64,000 nucleotides of DNA from the NCBI GenBank assembly GCA_035236585.1, contig CP141126.1:15591001-15655000 (forward strand), in the 5' to 3' direction. Origin of the DNA: Warburgia ugandensis. Lineage: Eukaryota; Streptophyta; Magnoliopsida; Canellales; Canellaceae. The translations under genes were made by a program, and so were the position numbers. Positions 36,630 through 49,596 of the stretch are shown here, in pieces; the first letter of the stretch is position 1, and every line of letters begins with the position of its first letter. The notes below the pieces were generated by a model. It saw only the letters and a program-made list of their open reading frames with translations, had not been told where the DNA came from and did no database searches.

Positions 36630-38160
36630 CTTACACTTCTTGCTATTCTATGAGATTGCAACACCACCAAACATTAATATATAACTAGTTGTGGATCCTT
36701 CTTGTTGAGGTTACAAGCATAGTTAAAATCTAAACTTGAATCATTTGCCTGAAAAGGTACGCTTCAAGTCCTTTATACCCGTAGGTAGCGAAATACTTAC
36801 TTTGTAACCTTCCAATAAGGAATAAAAGGATCACTTTAAAATCTACTCAGAGGACCCATGACATAGCCCATATCCAGTTTGGTGCAAATCACGACATAAA
36901 TAGGACTTCTAACTACCTAAGTATATGGCTTAAACTCCATTATCAATCTATTCTCATCACTTGAGATTATAAAATAAGTGAGTCCAAGGGTTTCGACCCA
37001 AGCACACCAAATCTCTTTAGCACACAATAAAAAGTATGATTCCTCAAACAAGCTAAGTTTTTTGACTTTCTTGTCTCTTTCAATTTTGGTTCCCATGATA
37101 AAAGAAGCTTTATCCAAACTCTTCATTTCAAACACAGAATTAGCTACTTATGATAATCACATTCAGATAGTTGCCTATCAACAATATGCCATCTACGTAC
37201 AATGACAATAATATGAACATATTCCCACAGACCAAACATACACACATTTGTCATATTAGTTGGATACAATACCATATTTCAAGGTAACTTTGTGCAAGTT
37301 ATAATATCACTCCGTTGGCAATTGTTTTGGCCCATGTAGAGGCTTAACTAACCTGCATACTTTACTTTTCGAAGCCTCTTCCTCAAAGCCTTCTAGAACT
37401 TTTGTGTAAATTTATTCCTCGAAATTACCATAAGGAAGGTTCTATTTACATTCATTTGGTGTAACTCTAGATCCCAGTGAGCAATTGTCGCCATAAGAAT
37501 CCTTATAGAGGCAAACTTGAATATAAGAAACAATGTTTCTCAATAATCAATTTTCTCAACTTGAGCAAAGCCCTTGGCTATAATCCGAGCATTTTGCTTT
37601 TCAATTGCTTCATCAGCTTTTAGCTTCTTCCTATAGATCCATTGATAACCTATGACAATCCTGCCCTTAGGTAGGTCATCATACAATCAGAATTGATTCT
37701 TTTTTTATGGAGTCTTTTTTCTCATAAATCCTTAGCTTTAACAGCTTCAAAATAAATTTGGGGATCATCATCTTGAAGATCATCTACCACAACATCCTCT
37801 TCTCTCTTTTAACATCACAAAGTGATCTCTAAGAGAATTATAAGGTTTTCTCTCTCATAGAAGTCTCATAACATAATTAATATTAGGAGTTAAAATTGTA
37901 AATCTCAACCAGATCATTAGATTTCTCCTTAAGTTTCATAACCTAGAATAGCTCATTTCTTTTAACTGAAACTATAGAGCCTAAGTCATTTTTTAGAAAG
38001 TAAGTATCTCTACTTTCAATAACTCTCGCTGACCCGTCGAAATGATTCAAAATAAATTAATACTCCTTGGAGTGATACTTTGTATCTTACGAAGTTACAC
38101 TTTATAGACTTAGGTTCCAACTTGAACTTGTTTTAGTTTGGTACTCTTATGCGAGTACCA
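36630..38160 (-). pseudogene. Copia reverse transcriptase and RNase H remains
   Basis: The minus strand reads GYQWIYRKK and ARIIAKGFAQ near 37.57-37.68 kb (start of the RT domain), FEMKSLDKASFIMGTKIERD at about 37.08-37.13 kb, and TSYILMFGGVAIS followed by a stop at about 36.65 kb (RNase H side). The rest of the RNase H continues at 32985-33178 beyond the inserted LTR. Many stops and frame changes are present. Members of this family copy retrotransposon RNA into DNA. Confidence 0.75.
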
Positions 38161-38250
38161 ACACTCAACAATATGAGATTACCTATATATGATTTCTACT
38201 GGTCCATAACACATAAGGTGTAGCCTTTACAACTTTTAAGAGTATTAAAT

Positions 38251-38601
38251 TCAAAATGTAATTATGATGGAGAGTGATTCTCCCCAAAAATGAGTTCTTA
38301 ATCCAGAATGATTCAACATAGTTTGAATCATATTCAATAGAGTTTGATTTTTCCTTTTAGCAACTCTATTTTGCTGAGACATATAAGATAGGATAAACTG
38401 AAGTATAATACCCTGATTCTTATAGAATTGGTTGAGTACATCATTAGTGTATTCTTCACCTTGGTTGAACATTAAAACTTTGATAGTTCTACAAACTTGA
38501 TTTTTTACCTCAACTTTAAATTTTTTGAAAATTTCTAGGATCTCAAATTCCTTACTTAGTAAATAAACATATCCGAGCCGAGAATAGTCATCAATGAACA
38601 T
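38251..38601 (-). pseudogene. Copia integrase core, catalytic residues lost
   Basis: A 116-codon open frame carries the integrase signature FIDDYSR. The second acidic position, normally in an SDRGGEY-type motif, is here FNQGEEY. The third, normally AERRN, is AKRKN. Two of the three D-D-E residues are therefore replaced by N and K. The frame being open is chance survival and not evidence of function. A related dead copy is at 16376-16567. Confidence 0.85.
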
Positions 38602-38793
38602 GATAAAATCATCATTCCTTTGTGGGTTTTAACATTACATGGTCCCCACATATCTAAATGAACAACCTTGAGAGCCTCAATGGCTCTTTTCCATTTACCA
38701 AAGAGATCCCTCTTCATTTGCTCATACAATTAATGCCTTTGTGATCATGCAGACAAAATCCCCACCCTTGTTCCTACTCACTACTAACAGCAG

Positions 38794-38916
38794 AATTTTT
38801 TATTACAAACTCAAATAACATCTTACATAATGTGAATTTATATTTCTAGTAAGAAATTATATAAAACTATAGTGCAATTCTATACCATTGTTACAATGAA
38901 CATAGAAATTGAATTA
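38794..38916. repeat. Direct repeat inside copia element 2, copy A
   Basis: About 120 bp, beginning AATTTTTATTACAAACTCA and ending AATTGAATTA, also found at 39852-39972 with scattered changes. It lies between the gag zinc-knuckle remnant and the integrase. Confidence 0.85.
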
Positions 38917-38939
38917 TTGCAATTATAGCATGGACCTAT

Positions 38940-39680
38940 CTTCTTTCCTTTATCAGCCTCTCAATTGATGGTTTCTTACCCTTCATTTTAAACAACTTTT
39001 TCTCTTTGTAATTGGGTTTATAAGATCTTTGCCCTTTAAAATTAGCGAGTTTTACATGAGAGACACTACTAGAATCTTTTCTCTCTCTCCTCTATGCCTC
39101 AACCCCAAAATTGATACAAGGGTGTCCATAGTAGCCTTAGCCCTATAGAAATTTAGGGCTAAAACGATGAGAGCTAGAAGGCTAGTAAACTATTGAGAAC
39201 CCTAGAAACCAATACTTTATTAGGAATAGAGTTTTAAGACTAGCTAATTCCTTAATAGACATGGCATTTGAATGCTTTATAACATTATCAGACTCTTTCA
39301 TCCTCAATGTTGTTGTATTTCTCTATTAGGAAAGAGATATAAGATTCTGAGTACTCACTAAAGTTGGTGGCCACTGCATTGTACAAGGCCAATAGAATTT
39401 CACATTCGGTTCAATGAAGATTAGCATATGGACTTTGCCTTCTTCTCATCTTCCAGGTACTTGTCATAAGTGTGTCATTAGGCTGCAATTGCACCAGTAA
39501 GTGCTTCCTCAACCATACCATCAAGTATATAAGCAACAAAGTCCTAGAGGAGGATGTAGCATATATGTCTCTTCCAAGTTAAATAATTATTGCCATTAAG
39601 CTTCTTAATCTCACTGAGTTTCGAAGCCATAATCATAGAGGTCATCATGCTATATTAAGAAAAGAGGAACATGGCCTAAG
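38940..39680 (-). pseudogene. Copia gag remains
   Basis: The minus strand near 39.64 kb reads MASKLSEIKKLNGNNYLTWK, then an in-frame stop and FVAYILDGMVEEALTGAIAA, which is the N-terminal gag domain of plant copia elements. Near 38.95 kb it reads KGKKIGPCYNC, the first half of a CCHC zinc knuckle, after which repeat copy A interrupts it. Non-functional. Confidence 0.75.
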
Positions 39681-39851
39681 AAACTCTATATAGTATATAA
39701 AATTGAGAACTACCATAGTGAGAACTACAACATTAATCATTTTGAAAATAACTTGAAACAGTCTCACGAGTATATTTAATTTGTATAGAAAATTAACATC
39801 TAATCCTTAGCGCATGCAAAGACTAGGAAAAGATATAAAAACCGGCACCAT

Positions 39852-39972
39852 AATTTTTATTACAAACTCAATAACATCTTACATAATGTGAATTTATATT
39901 TCCAGCAAGAAATTAAATATAACCATTAGTGCAATTATATTCCACTATTACAATGAACACATAAATTGAATT
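39852..39972. repeat. Direct repeat inside copia element 2, copy B
   Basis: Partner of 38794-38916; it lies on the 5' LTR side of gag. Confidence 0.85.
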
Positions 39973-41151
39973 AGGTCTAATTACCAGCTAACCAAGTCCT
40001 AGGGTACATGTGACTTAACTAGGAGCATAATATATAAGATAATATATTTGGTATCATATAAGTAGGCTCTTAACTACTAGTTCTAGTAACAATACAAATC
40101 TAGAACTTAAATGAGAACTGCTCACAAAGCCTAAATTACATAGACTAAAAATATAGCCACATGAGAAATAACAACGATGCTAGCTGTACATGCTAATTAC
40201 TGAATTAAAATAGAGCCTCATTCAGTCCCAAAATCATGGTTGTACGATGAGCTTAAATAAAAATTAAAAAATCCAAAGTCTCGGCAGATTACAACCTGAA
40301 TTAAGTAAAAAAATTAATCATCTCAAATAGCATGTGAAATTAAAATTAAAATGCCCTAAAACAGTCCAATAATAATAATATAAACCTGTTATACATTAGC
40401 AAACAAAATTTAGCCCGTTTGGGTCCAAAAACCAAATAAGAATATGGTAAGGGTCCTTCATACAAGTGTACATGATAGTCCTAATCTATGACTAGTTAGA
40501 ACCCAACTATACGCTTAGAAAACAACATTCTAAGCATATAAATATTGCACTAAATTAGAACAGTAATTAGAGCAGTTTACCTTATGTAACTTAGCACAAA
40601 AAACGTAAATATTTGAAGAACATTGCTAAAACAGTCCCAAAAATCGAGCGCTAAAACGGGCCCCCCACCAACCAAAAAAAAAAACAAAAAGGATATACAG
40701 TCCTAGTTTCCGACAATCATTTTGGCACAACAAACATGGTTCAAATTGATTCAATTTTTAGAAACACATGGATGTTAAAACAACATGAGCTAATTGATTT
40801 GAATCACTCACAAGATCATGCAAAAACCAAGACATACAGCAGTCCCATCTCATAGCGAAATAGCATGAGGTAAAAGGTGCTCAAAGGAGCAGAAAATGGA
40901 CACAGATAATACAACATAAGATCAGTCCAAAACCCTGCTCCTAAACATGCTAAAGTTAAGGAAACAAAGTTGTTAGGCCCAGACAAAAAGATAAAGGGCA
41001 CATAAATCAGATGCAAAGAGCTACCTCTCATGGCATTTAGACTGGATGCATGATTAGTGTAAAAGTCGCCTAGTCTATAGCCCTTTACACTCCTGTACTA
41101 GGGCCAAAGTCAATCTGGGAATGGAGGCAATTGCATTCAGATACCAAGGTT

Positions 41152-41547
41152 GTACCTGATCGTCCTCCATTCCATTGATCACATGCAAAACGAACAGCGA
41201 GTGGCATTCATTATCATTTGATTAGGATTCCATAATTTCACCTCCATCAACGACGGAGTCACTCCATGAATCAATCATCTCAAAACTATCTCTAATAAAA
41301 AGAAAAAATAAGATACAATCACTTCCTTTTTAAGGAGTAATCTAGCTAGGCCTTCAAGGATCTCTAGCTTTAACAACTACGTGTTAGATCAACAAAGAGA
41401 TGAGCGGCTTAACGGAGAAAATTGCACAAGAGAAGATGAGTGATTTTCTTCTTCTTTTTTTGCTTTACTTTTTGCAAAAAAGCAAGAGACAGACAAAATT
41501 AGAAAATAGCAATCCATTCTAAATCTCCCTAATGTATTTATAGAACA
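41152..41547 (-). repeat. 5' LTR of copia element 2 with primer site
   Basis: Plus-strand text runs TGTACCTGATCG to TATAGAACA. On the minus strand the LTR ends GGTACA and is followed by TTGGTATCTGAATGC, close to the initiator-methionine tRNA primer site TTGGTATCAGAGC. Confidence 0.75.
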
Positions 41548-41944
41548 GCCCAACCACAAAAAATGAGTTTTCTTTTCCTGTATACAATTGCATAAATCTG
41601 AAAAAATAAACCTTCTTTGCAAAAGCATAGATTGAACTTGAAACTTGCAGTAAGAGATTTAGTTAGTACTTTGAGGAAAAAATAATAAAATACATGTACA
41701 GGAAAAGTTTCGTACAATTATTAAGAAAAGTTTCATACAATTATTAAGAGATGTGATAAATAAATCAGAGATGCATATGAGAGAGAGATTTAAGGAGGAG
41801 GATAGAAATATAAAGTTAGGCAATAAATAAATTAGAGATTTTCCTTCTAAATTGTTTAAGATGAATATTAAATTAAAGTTTTCCTTCTTTAAGATGAATA
41901 TTAACGGGGGAATCTCATTTGGAGAAGGAGATGGGATTCCTAAG

Positions 41945-41999
<55 letters not shown>

Positions 42000-43345
42000 T
42001 GTTTTATACTGCAAAACACATGTAGAAATCTAAGTATGCAATTTCTATTTCTTTTTGCCTTATAGGATTCTTTTTTCTATTATTTTTGCACCTTTTTTAT
42101 GTAAAAAAGAAGTTATGGACAAAGAAAAAGAAAAAGGGAAAATCCAATTACGTGGACCTAATTATGCATTTTTCTATTACTTTGCCTTTTTAGGATTCTT
42201 TTTTCTATGATTTCGGCACCTTTTCTAGGATTTTTTGTGCCTTTTTTTATAGAATGGGTTTGTGTCTATTTTATAGGAGTATATTTGCGCCTTAAGCACT
42301 TTTCCTCTTTGCGGAATTTTTTTTTCCGTTTTGTGCCTTTTTAATAGGACTAGTTTAGCTCCCTTTTTTCTAGAAAATTTGTTTTTGAGGCAATGCCTGA
42401 TAGTAATTATAGAAATTCTAATTACGATGCATAATTAGTATTAATGAATAAAAATATTCTATTATACATAAATATATACATGTATATATTATAGCTTTTA
42501 AATAGACACACGTTTATGGTGGTAATATTGAGAATGAATAACGCTTTGCATGGTTTTATTATACTCAAAATAAAAATAAAAAACTTATATGGTTTTAGTT
42601 AATGTATAGAGACCATCTCAAGTTATCAAAAATGGAATTATGTCCCAATGAGAAATTGAAAAAGAAAATTAAAGATACAATAAACGTAGATATATTGTAT
42701 AAAATTTTCATTGCAATAAATGCATGAATAGATAGCATCAAAAGTTACAGATTGAGGCAAAAATCATGAATAACATCGCCAACTACACATTGAGGCAAGA
42801 ATGTCTTGTTCACTAACCATTAGAACTGCAGGAAAAAGAAAAAGAAAAAGAAAACATATTCAGTAATTAATAATCAAATTAACATATGATAGTTGCCAAA
42901 AGGTCAAAACCCACGTGAAGGCAAAAAAACATCATAATTTACCTCAATGGAGGAATTGAAATCTTAGATACAAACAACTAACTTGGGAAGATGGCTCTTC
43001 CATATTCATCTAGATCAAAGGTTAGGGGAGTAAAGAAGGAAAGGTTGAGGTAAATTTGCTTAAGGGGAGAGAGAATATGATCTGAAAGGGCAGATACATT
43101 ACCGTTAATTAAGAAATATAGAGAGAGAAGAATTGCAACCTTTAAATTGAAGGGAAAGTCCTAACACTTGAAATGGTGGTATATAATATATTGTTCAGTT
43201 AAGAAGATTTTCTTTTTCCCAGGTGTTACTTTGCTAAATTGTGTAAAAAAAGCACGACATTGCACGATATCTGAGATAGCATCAAGTCTATTAGATTGAT
43301 TTATGGGAACAATTTATTAAGTATTCCTAATACGGATGTGTGATA
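41548..43345. other. AT-rich intergenic, with poly-T and short repeats
   Basis: No gene is seen. A loosely repeated pair, TAGGATTCTTTTTTCTAT at about 42,064 and 42,191, lies in a T-rich zone at 42.05-42.37 kb. Confidence 0.45.
41948..41996. repeat. (AG)n microsatellite
   Basis: About 24 uninterrupted AG units. Confidence 0.97.
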
Positions 43346-43528
43346 TAAAAGGGCAGCACCGATGCACAAAGCTCCCGCATATGCGAGTTCAGATGAATGG
43401 ACGGACCACAAGGTCAATAGTACGTAGCCTTACCTTGTATTTTGCAAGAGACTGTTTCTACACCTTGAAGTCGTGACCTCACGGTCACATAATAACAATT
43501 CTACCGTTGCGCCAAATTCCCCCTTCAC
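43346..43528 (-). mobile_element. Au-like SINE, near full length
   Basis: Plus-strand text runs GGGCAGCACCGATGCACAAA, GTAGCCTTACCTTGTATTTT, GAGACTGTTTCTACACCTTG and CCGTTGCGCCAAATTC. The order and length match the copy at 54050-54232. Confidence 0.85.
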
Positions 43529-44059
43529 TGGGCATATATGATATGAGTTTCCAAAAGGGGCAAGAAACAATTGATAAGATTAGGAACTGCACTAGTTAAG
43601 TGATGTTAGTCAAACTAGAAGCATCAATGAACTGCAAGACTCTTATGTATGAGGATCATTAGAAGTTTTCATAACAGTTGAAAACTTCTGTAGAAAACGA
43701 CTTTGGGGCATTGGGTTTGATGGAGAGCAGCAGGTATTGAACTTTGTTGCAAATCTCCATAGAAAATGACTCAAGGAGGAGGGGACACAAAAAAATACTT
43801 ATTTTGCTTAGATAGTAACAGGCTAGATGCAAAAAACCGATTATAGTGGGTTGCTTGGATTTAAGAAATAAAATAAAAAACATGACGGGCTACTTGGGTC
43901 TTTTAAGATCAGGAGGGTTACTAAAGTTTCATCCCAAAATTTAGGGGTTTACTGAAGATACCAAGTAGCCAAAATAGTATAGGCCAAACAAGATGAATAG
44001 ATCAAATTATCCTACATTGGAGCCTAGTTAAATGGCTTTACGTTTGAAAATCTAAAGTG

Positions 44060-44231
44060 GGAGGCAGCCACGGTGCATGAAGCTCCCGCCTATACCGGGT
44101 CCAGGGAAGGGGCGGACTATAAGGGCCTATAGTACACAGTCTTGCCTTACATTTTTGTAAGAGGCTGTTTTCATGCCTTGAACCCGTGACCTCAAAGTCA
44201 CATGACGATAACTTACCTTTGCTCCAAGGCT
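44060..44231 (-). mobile_element. Au-like SINE, near full length
   Basis: Plus-strand text runs GAGGCAGCCACGGTGCATGA, GGGTCCAGGGAAGGGG, GAGGCTGTTTTCATGCC, TTGAACCCGTGACCTC and TGCTCCAAGGCTTAC. Confidence 0.87.
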
Positions 44232-44840
44232 TACATTTGACTCCAAGGCTCACAACATTTGACTCCACACCGTCCTATTTTATCCCCCTGAACGTATCAA
44301 AAGCACCAACCCAATCATAATTCAATGCGGAACCAGAGATCAATGTATTACAAGAAATTGCGAGGCATTCTCGCAAACACTTATGAGCACAACCCATTAA
44401 CCCAAGTTTCCCACACGCCCCCATCAATTCATTTGAAACATTAACTTGAGAGGGAAGACCCATCACTACAACACGATAGTAAGTGGGAGTGGATTTGTTT
44501 CAATTGCAAAAAAACAGTTTGAAATGGGTATAAAGAAGAGACTGAGAAATTGGGGAGAAGAAGCTGGTGGAGAGAAGCACGAAGGACATGAATAACAAAA
44601 TTACCCATCTTAAGGCCCCGTTGTGAGCTGTTTTAAATACAGTGCCTTGCGAGAGTATATATATATAGGCTATGTTAATTTCAGTTGTTTCATGCCGGTG
44701 CAAGGAGTATTTGTTATTTGATTGGCTAGAAAAAAGTAGAAAACAAAAAAAGTTTTAGAAAATGATAGTTAGAAACTTTTTTCCAACCAATCGAATGTCA
44801 CATGTACTTTACACCTGTAACTCTTTACTAAAATTACCGC

Positions 44841-44960
44841 AGGGCCTGATGTACAAAGCTCCCACTAATGCAAGGTCCAAGGAAGGGGTACGCTGTTTCA
44901 CACCTTAAACCCGTGACGTCGAGATCACACAACAACAATTTTACCGTTGTCATAGGGCTA
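44841..44960 (-). mobile_element. Au-like SINE with internal deletion
   Basis: Plus-strand text runs AGGGCCTGATGTACAAAGCT, AAGGTCCAAGGAAGGGG, then directly GCTGTTTCACACC and TTAAACCCGTGACGTC. About 50 bases of the middle present in other copies are missing. Confidence 0.8.
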
Positions 44961-45327
44961 CACACTCACACACGTGAAGAGTTGCAGTTGGGTGTCATGA
45001 AACTTTTTCTATTTTTTACATTTTTCGAACTAATCAAATGTCTCTTGCTCTTTTTGCACCCCGCATGGAACGGCTGAAATTAAAACACCCCAAACGCAAG
45101 ATTTTTATCCAGATAAACGGTCAAGATATCCCAATCGAAGTGCAAGACACTCGGTGACCAAATTAATTTTGAATTGACAACGATATCCTTTCTCCAGCCT
45201 AAGCTTCCACCAATAATCATTGTGCTTCTTGTGCTGGACTTCCCATCTACCGATTAAGGACCCAGACAGATCGCTCCCCAGAGAGAGAATTTCCAATTAT
45301 TTTTTGGTAAAATCAAGAACAATCGAA

Positions 45328-48300
45328 ATGAGTGGAAGCGGGAAGAAAGTTGCAGAGGTGGTGAAGAAGGCCGCCAGAGGTGGAATCGATTGGGATGGAA
45401 TGGCCAAGATGCTCGTCTCCGAAGAAGCTCGCAAAGAGTTCGCCACTCTCCGCCGTGCTTTTGATGAAGTCAACACCCAGCTTCAGACCAAGTTCAGCCA
45501 GGTTTGCCCCTTTTCTGATTCTTCTTGTTGACTGACGCTTGTTCTGCCACCGATTTCTTTTCTGGTTTTCTTGACAAGAATTAATTATCTGGATCTGAAT
45601 TTACCTATGCAGCCTGTAGTGGGAGGTTTTTGAATCTAGGGTTTTGAAGATGTAGAAGAAAGGGGTTTTGAATGAGTGTGGAGATTCTGAATTAGCGCTT
45701 AGTTTTGATTGGAATGTGTTTGATATAAGTCTTAAATAAATGTAACATTGATCTGGAAGGATTGTTTTCGACGATGATTATTTGATTTTGAATCTGCTAG
45801 TGTACTCTGTGTATTTCCGTTCTTAACACCCGCATTTTGTTTGAAAAGATGGGTTGTGACTGGAAGTTTGTGAGAGCTGGTTAGAATAGGTGATAGTTGG
45901 ATTCCAATGAATCGACCTTGATACCCGCACAACACTCCGACTATGTTCTGATTTCATTTACCGTTATTTGTTTAGGGTTCGTCGGTTGTATGCTGCTTCA
46001 TATTTTTTTTATATTTTATTTTAGTATGAAAAACATAAGAGTGATTACACCATTTTAGCCATATCTTTGAATTCCTTTTAATGATTAGTAATTGCATATC
46101 CCATATTTACAACTTTTATATTTTATGCAGGAACCTGAGCCCATAGATTGGGAATATTACCGAAAAGGAATTGGCTCTCGCCTGGTGGACATGTATAAAG
46201 AGGCTTATGAGAGTATGCCTCATACCTCTGTAGTTGCCAAGTTACATTAGCATTGAAAACACAAGCACTTTGCTCTAATTTTCAGCTGTTATTTACAAGT
46301 CTGTCCAAGTGTTAATTTTTTAGTGAAACTCTGACGGCTGTCTTTCTATCTGAGCGTCATCTTTTTCTTCCTTTGTGCATTTGTGATTTTGGTATGGAGC
46401 TATGGGCTTCAGAGTACTGATCTCTTCAAGGAATAACCATCCATCCAATAGAAACAAACAGAGGATAATGGAAAGTTGAGGAGAATCGATAACACATCAT
46501 GTTATCTGTTCTGATTCGTAATTGTTCTGCATTTTGATTTTGTGAAGGCCCTGAAGTTTCATTCAGGCTGTATAGGATTATTACTATTCAATTAAGAAGC
46601 TGTTACTCTAAGTGGATTATTAGTTGATACTTCTGGGGTTGTTTTGCAAGTCTTGATCAGTCTTTTTTAGGTGATTGCATCTTGTTAGAGAGGATCGACC
46701 AACAGCCACTCTGTTGGATGGAAATGAGAAACCAATATGCATACACCAGAACCACCTTTGTTTGGCAAATCCCTCTCTGAAGCATGCAGGCACAACATTA
46801 ATTTGGGTTTTTTTCCCCTTTTCTCTCAGATTATTTTAGTTGTCACCTGAAACAATTGTAGTGATCATATGGAACCTTAAATATGTCCTTGAGGAACCTA
46901 TTCTTTAGGGTTACAAGATCATGCTTCCCTCATATTTTAGGAGGAACAGTCATGCTTGTGCTTGCCCATCTGAGAAAATAAATAAAATCACACAATAAAT
47001 TATATAATGAAGAATGCAGATTGGTATACTGGAGGTGTCAACCAAGTTCGTCAGGAGCAATCACTTCAGTAATTTTTGGAAGCGTGCATGGTACAAGTGT
47101 GTTACCTGGTATACTGTCATTAATCTGTGCACATTAACCAAGTCCATGCATGTTGTATGTAATCAGTAGTAAATGGCAATTGACTAATAGCCCTTTGTAG
47201 TCTTGATTGTTTTAGTGCATGTTAACATGTAATCAGTGGTAAATATATTGATTGATTATTAGTCGTGTTATAATATTTGGCATTTTTAATGGCTTCTTTG
47301 CACCCAAGCTTCTACTAAGTTTACTGGTGGTGAGTTTGTAGTGCGTGGTGAATCTGTCACAGACTTTAAGTTGGTTCCCCTATCTATTCTCATGTAAACT
47401 AGATAAAGGAGGATGAAAACTTCTGAAAAGTTTTCCTTGAGTTGGACCTGAACTGTCCTTCCAAGAAGCATAACATGTGGAAGGATGATGAAGGGAGATG
47501 GAAATTGTAAAATGCTAAAATTTGTCGCCAATAATGGGTTTCTCATTGATTCAAGAATGCCAATCACAACAACCTGATCTGTTTGGATGACCCAAACTAT
47601 CTACCAGGAGTGGATCAGACACTTCGATTCATCAGTTAGATCCAAAGAAATTTTGTAACATACTTAAACAATATTCACTCTTCAATTAGACAGTTGTGAA
47701 ATGTTCATCACAGAATATCATGTTGTTGATAATAGCCTTGCAGTGCAGACTTCTGCCTGCTAAAGGCTTTATATAATTGTCTTTTCAGCGGGAAGCTCAA
47801 GGTAGAAGCTGGGAGTTGATCCAGAGAAACTGATATTTTGGACATGATTGGTTCATAGTTAAGACCTTGGACCTACCATCTAAAGCCTTATAATGGCAAG
47901 TTGATTCTGAGATTGCTGGATTGACCTACTATTGAAGTGGATCAACCGTAGTAGTTCATTCTTGGGAGCTATGATTGAATTGATTATGTATGCTGTAACT
48001 CATCCAAATTGGGACTGACATTGTTGATGATAGGGTGTCTGCAGAGGCACTGAGAGTTGAGGTGAATGATGAAGTCAGAGGGTGGTAGAATCAGATTCTT
48101 ATAAAAACTTTCAAGTGTTTATGGCAATCTTGGCCTATGCCATCATGTCGGGTGAAGTCATTTTTCATTCCTTCTGATGGTTTTAGATTTTAAAGGAGGT
48201 TCTGGTCCCAAAGTGAACTAGCTGGAACATGTTTCATGCAACCTTTGGTGAGCAGGAGGATGAATCAGGCTGTTCTAAGAGATAATGTTTGGATGTGCGA

Positions 48301-49491
48301 TTTTAGTGCCTGGATATGGTGTTGCTCAGGTGATGTAAATTGGTTTTTTAAGCTACATTGATCTAACCTCTAACTGGCCCCTCCTATCTTAAGTTTTCTA
48401 CCACAGAAACCAGTCAGCTGGCTACCATACCAATAGTAACATAAATAAGAGACGCTAGTGATAGGGAATTTCCCTAGGCGAATGGGGAAAAGCACATGTT
48501 ATTCTTGCTGTATGGCCCATCTAAGACAGGAACTGAATGATGAATGGCAAAAAACTACATTAACATACTTTTCCCATTTGCCAAAGGGAATTACCTATCA
48601 CTAGCATGTGTCACATGATAGGTAAAACACACTGACACACACACACAAGTGTATATGTGCTGAGCGTGACTATGAATGCAATTTAAATTGCTAGGGTTCA
48701 CATATGATTAGAGCTTGTCGTAATTTTGACATTTTCACCCACAGGACTGTGAGTAAGAAAACAGTATTTACATGTTAACTATTAAGCGCTGTATCTTGTA
48801 ACCCCAGGAAAATGATCTTGCTTCTATCTGTGTTTTGACTCAATGTATTAGGCATTAATAGTTTCTTTAAACCTTCACATTATAATTACACTAGTAATTT
48901 AATTGCATGGCAGGCATAGAGATCCCCAAGTTTGTAGACACTGTCACGCCTCAATACAAACCCAAGTTCGATGAGCTGGTGAGAGCAGCTCTCAAATTAT
49001 TTTGTGATACTCAATTCCATTGCTTTTTAAATATCAGCCATTTATCTTCTGTGATTCAAGAAACCTTTCTCTCTCTCAGAAACTAGAGAATGTCCAGTGA
49101 TATATTTTGGCTAGATTTTTGTTTGATGAAATTTTCAGCATGTGGGTCACTCAGTTATTCTTCCTCTCAATGCCTCTGTTACTCTGAATTTATGTCAAAA
49201 CTATACTTAAAATTACAGTTGGTAGAACTAAGAGCAGCAGAAGAGAAATCCTTGAAGGAGTCAGAGAGGTTGGAGAAAGAAATTGCAGAAGTTAAAGAAA
49301 TGAAGGTCAGCAGAAAAGTTGTTCTACCTTTTCTATACTGCGATGCTGTTTTCTTGCTCTGTCCTTATGGAATTTCTTCTTCTTAACAGAAAAAAATAAG
49401 CACCATGACTGCAAACGAGTACTTTGAGAAGCATCCAGAGTTGAAGAAGAAATTTGATGATGAAATCAGGAATGATTACTGGGGCTATTGA
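45328..49491 (+). CDS. ATPQ: ATP synthase subunit d, mitochondrial
   Basis: Five exons join to 169 codons plus stop: 45328-45501, 46131-46212, 48914-48978, 49219-49305 and 49390-49491. All introns are GT-AG. The product is the peripheral-stalk subunit d of the mitochondrial F1Fo ATP synthase, holding F1 against rotation. Recognisable blocks are KKAARGGIDWDGMAKMLVSE at the N-terminus, PIDWEYYRKGIGSRLVDMYK, IPKFVDTVTPQYKPKFDEL, the charged coiled-coil-like SLKESERLEKEIAEVKEMK, and the C-terminus EYFEKHPELKKKFDDEIR followed by NDYWGY. The length matches plant homologues (about 168 residues). As usual for plant subunit d there is no obvious long cleaved presequence. The ATG is the first in frame with the conserved N-terminus. 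Intron 2 is long (2.7 kb) and contains no gene or recognised transposon. Confidence 0.96.
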
Positions 49492-49590
49492 TCTACCAGA
49501 AAACTTTTGGTGTCAGCACTGATTTTAGCAGAAACACCAAGCCACTGGATGCAGGAGCGTTCATTGTTCTTTTCCATCGGTACCTCTCCA

Positions 49591-49596
49591 AATAAA
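49591..49596 (+). terminator. Candidate polyadenylation signal of ATPQ
   Basis: AATAAA lies 100 bases after the stop codon of the subunit d gene and is followed by a T-rich stretch. Confidence 0.55.

Larger units (their letters stand above)
32111..41547 (-). mobile_element. Ty1/copia element 2, complete in outline, decayed
   Basis: Two related terminal blocks bracket copia coding remains in the order expected on the minus strand: 5' LTR 41152-41547, primer site, gag, integrase, reverse transcriptase, RNase H, polypurine tract, 3' LTR 32111-32474. Domains are interrupted by stops, and the integrase has lost catalytic residues, so the element is immobile. A long solo LTR (33179-36629) is inserted in the RNase H part and a SINE lies near the 3' LTR. 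No matching 5-bp duplication was found at the outer edges (GAAAT left, GCCCA right), in keeping with the low similarity of the two LTRs. Confidence 0.8.
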
